Shown here: positions 5,359 to 7,111 of the stretch, one piece after another
Layout of the letters: each line of letters opens with the position of its first letter
Numbering within the stretch: the stretch's first letter is position 1
Assembly (NCBI GenBank): GCA_013693915.1
Contig: CP059264.1
Coordinates: 2,115,844-2,122,954, forward strand
Reading direction: 5' to 3'
Source: Dechloromonas sp.
GTDB lineage: Bacteria > Pseudomonadota > Gammaproteobacteria > Burkholderiales > Rhodocyclaceae
DNA length: 7,111 bases
Program-made: the position numbers and the translations under genes
Notes under the pieces: model-generated
The model's input: the letters and a program-made list of their open reading frames with translations, nothing else
Databases searched by the model: none
Told to the model about the DNA's origin: nothing

Positions 5359-7111
5359 GCTACAACATTGGCATCTGCCGGAACTGCCGCAGGATCGGCA
5401 GCGACTGAGGCGGCTTCGGGCAGCTTTCTCGTCGGTTTGGGATAGCGCTGGTAGATTTCGGTGAGGAACGCCGTGATCGTCGGCGGCAGTTCTCCGACAG
5501 TGCACAGATCGAGGAGTCGCGCCGCGCCACCTTCGCCCTTCAGGCCTTTGAGCGTCGAAACGGCCAAGGCGCGTAAGGCATCATCCGCCGGGCGTGCAGC
5601 CGGAATCCCGAAGCGGCCCTCGCCATCTTCGTTGCGCAGCAACTCCAGGTACTGCCATTGGCGATCCAGTGGAGTCTCTTCGGCCATCAACATCTCGGCA
5701 CCCTTCTGGGAAATCTCCTTAGCGATGGTATAGATGCCCTCTAAGGCAGCGATATCTGCGTCGGTGCGCTTCTTGCGATCGAAGAATGCAAAGGCTGGAA
5801 TATCGATCTCCTTGAAGAAGGCCCCCAGCTTTTCAAGATTGCCGTCGCCATCGGCATTGATCACGCTGATGCCGGCGACATCCAAAGGGAAAAGGTTAGC
5901 GTCGTGCTCCTCCATCTTTTGCGCAACGACCAACAGTGCGTCCTGCTCTGTAATGCCTTCTCCGACGATCACGCCGCGGCCGAGCATGGCTTCGGCAATC
6001 GCGCGGCGAAAATTCTGGCGATAGTTCTTTGCCTTCATGCCAGCCGGCAGCTTGATCGGGATGCCGGACAGTTCGCCCTGCTCATTGCGGTTGAGCTTGA
6101 CGATGCCATCTGGCTCAAAGCGCTCGATCACATACGGTGAATGCGAAGTGACGAAGCATTGCGAGGTCTCTTCGAGCAGGTAGTTGGCGACACGACGCTG
6201 TGTATGTGGCGGCAGTGCAATCTCCGGCTCCTCCATCGCAAAAATCACGTTGTCCTTCTTGAGGTCAGCGATGAAGGTCAACAGTGCCAGAACCAGAGTG
6301 TTGAGCGTTCCCGTTCCGGCCTGCTGAAACGGTACGGCTGCATCGCCATGGCCCATCGTCAGGAAAAACGCGATGGTCTTGCGCATATGCTCGCGTGTGA
6401 GTTGCGAAACAAACAGGCGCGTCGAACGGCCTTCACCGCCCGGTGCGATGTACTCGGCGAGCCGTGCTTCAATCTCATCAAGAATGGGTCCCAGTTCCGT
6501 CGCGTCGGCATCGATCGGCGGATCAAGCGCGGCAAGGCGAGTGCGTATGTTCTCCCACATGCCCTTGCGGGCCCCCTTCATGCGCAAGATGTTGTCGAGC
6601 AAGGTGCCGCGCTCCAGACTCAAGGCTCGTGAGCCCGTGCGAATGGTGCGCAAGTAGAGGAAGCCAATCGCCCGCTTGACGCGAAGCGGGATGGCCTTGG
6701 GCTCCTCGTCCGGTTCTTCGTTGGTGCGGCCATAGACTGTGCGCGCGACGAACTGATCCTCGTCAATGTCATAGCGCGCGATGGTGACTAAACGTAGGCA
6801 TAGCTCGACATTCGGATTGTCGGCTACAGCAATCTCACCCTCGGCTAGCAGGCGCTTTTCCGTCTTGTGCCAGAACTCCAGATTGGCAGCACACAAAGAT
6901 TTGATGGTGTCGGTGAGTTCGATCAGGACGGCTTCGATGCGGAGGGGAGCGGCTGTCTCGCCATCGGCAGCCAGGTAGTTGGCGTTGCGAAAATCGAATT
7001 CCTCGACGGGCGGCGTGCGATTCAGACGGTCCGGCCCAAGAACAAGGTCAAGGGCTTCGCAAATCGTGCTCTTGCCAACGTTGTTGCCGCCGATCAGGAG
7101 GGTGTGTCCCA
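5349..7111 (-). CDS. gajA-like: OLD-family ATP-dependent endonuclease (ABC ATPase + TOPRIM), GajA-like, N-terminus cut by window edge
   Basis: Seen: the frame runs open to the window edge, giving 586 visible residues, probably missing only some 25-30 at the N-terminus. Read by eye from position 7109, the protein begins GHTLLIGGNNVGKST, an OLD/RecF-type Walker A (visible residues about 7-15). An ABC-like signature QQAGTGT lies near 262-268, Walker B VIFAMEEPEIAL at 288-299 and the H-loop TSHSP at 321-325. A C-terminal TOPRIM domain follows: EGITE (E384, E388), NADGDGN (418-424), FFDRKK (442-447), then a lysine-rich segment LKGLKG near 520. The last 23 residues are Ala/Pro-rich. Known: OLD nucleases couple an ABC ATPase to a TOPRIM metal nuclease. 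Class 2 members sit beside UvrD-like helicases, and GajA of Gabija is one of them. Inference: cytoplasmic DNA nuclease of a phage-defence pair with the gene just downstream. A stand-alone class 1 OLD is less likely because of the helicase partner. The start codon and promoter lie outside the window. Confidence 0.9.
   Translation of the reverse strand, partial: GHTLLIGGNNVGKSTICEALDLVLGPDRLNRTPPVEEFDFRNANYLAADGETAAPLRIEAVLIELTDTIKSLCAANLEFWHKTEKRLLAEGEIAVADNPNVELCLRLVTIARYDIDEDQFVARTVYGRTNEEPDEEPKAIPLRVKRAIGFLYLRTIRTGSRALSLERGTLLDNILRMKGARKGMWENIRTRLAALDPPIDADATELGPILDEIEARLAEYIAPGGEGRSTRLFVSQLTREHMRKTIAFFLTMGHGDAAVPFQQAGTGTLNTLVLALLTFIADLKKDNVIFAMEEPEIALPPHTQRRVANYLLEETSQCFVTSHSPYVIERFEPDGIVKLNRNEQGELSGIPIKLPAGMKAKNYRQNFRRAIAEAMLGRGVIVGEGITEQDALLVVAQKMEEHDANLFPLDVAGISVINADGDGNLEKLGAFFKEIDIPAFAFFDRKKRTDADIAALEGIYTIAKEISQKGAEMLMAEETPLDRQWQYLELLRNEDGEGRFGIPAARPADDALRALAVSTLKGLKGEGGAARLLDLCTVGELPPTITAFLTEIYQRYPKPTRKLPEAASVAADPAAVPADANVVAGA

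Overview
The window looks like part of an integrative conjugative element (ICE) or genomic island from a G+C-rich beta- or gammaproteobacterium (Pseudomonas, Xanthomonas, Stenotrophomonas or Bordetella/Achromobacter type hosts would fit). The basis is three small backbone genes that recur together on such elements (DUF736, DUF932 and a short RadC/JAB protein), overall base composition and Shine-Dalgarno usage. The host assignment is inference. All intact genes lie on the minus strand, so the window reads from right to left.

Right half (7111 down to 3606): a two-gene defence-type cassette. A 5'-truncated OLD-family ATPase/TOPRIM nuclease (GajA-like) is followed, one codon after its stop and in the same reading frame, by a complete UvrD-like SF1A helicase (GajB-like) that starts with TTG. 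Gene order and domain content match Gabija, also described as class 2 OLD nuclease plus helicase. Known Gabija systems degrade phage DNA: the nuclease is held off by nucleotides and the helicase is thought to sense DNA ends or unwound DNA. Activity of this copy is inferred.

Middle (3605 down to 1260): backbone genes as separate, widely spaced units rather than a tight operon. RadC/JAB (2654-3160) has a long hairpin-rich upstream region and an intrinsic terminator. DUF932 (1260-2087) has a 560-base upstream region and several hairpins downstream.

Left end (1259 down to 1): an intact DUF736 gene (198-503) and, facing away from it on the plus strand, a previously unobvious decayed copy of the same transcription unit (about 780-1026). 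The two copies form a roughly 0.9-kb imperfect inverted repeat. It includes the upstream sequence, the ribosome binding site, the coding sequence and a perfectly conserved 25-base terminator hairpin at each outer end (161-185 and 1027-1051). This decayed inverted duplicate and the same-frame junction of the nuclease and helicase are the most noteworthy observations. No tRNA, rRNA, CRISPR array, IS element or attachment site was recognised.
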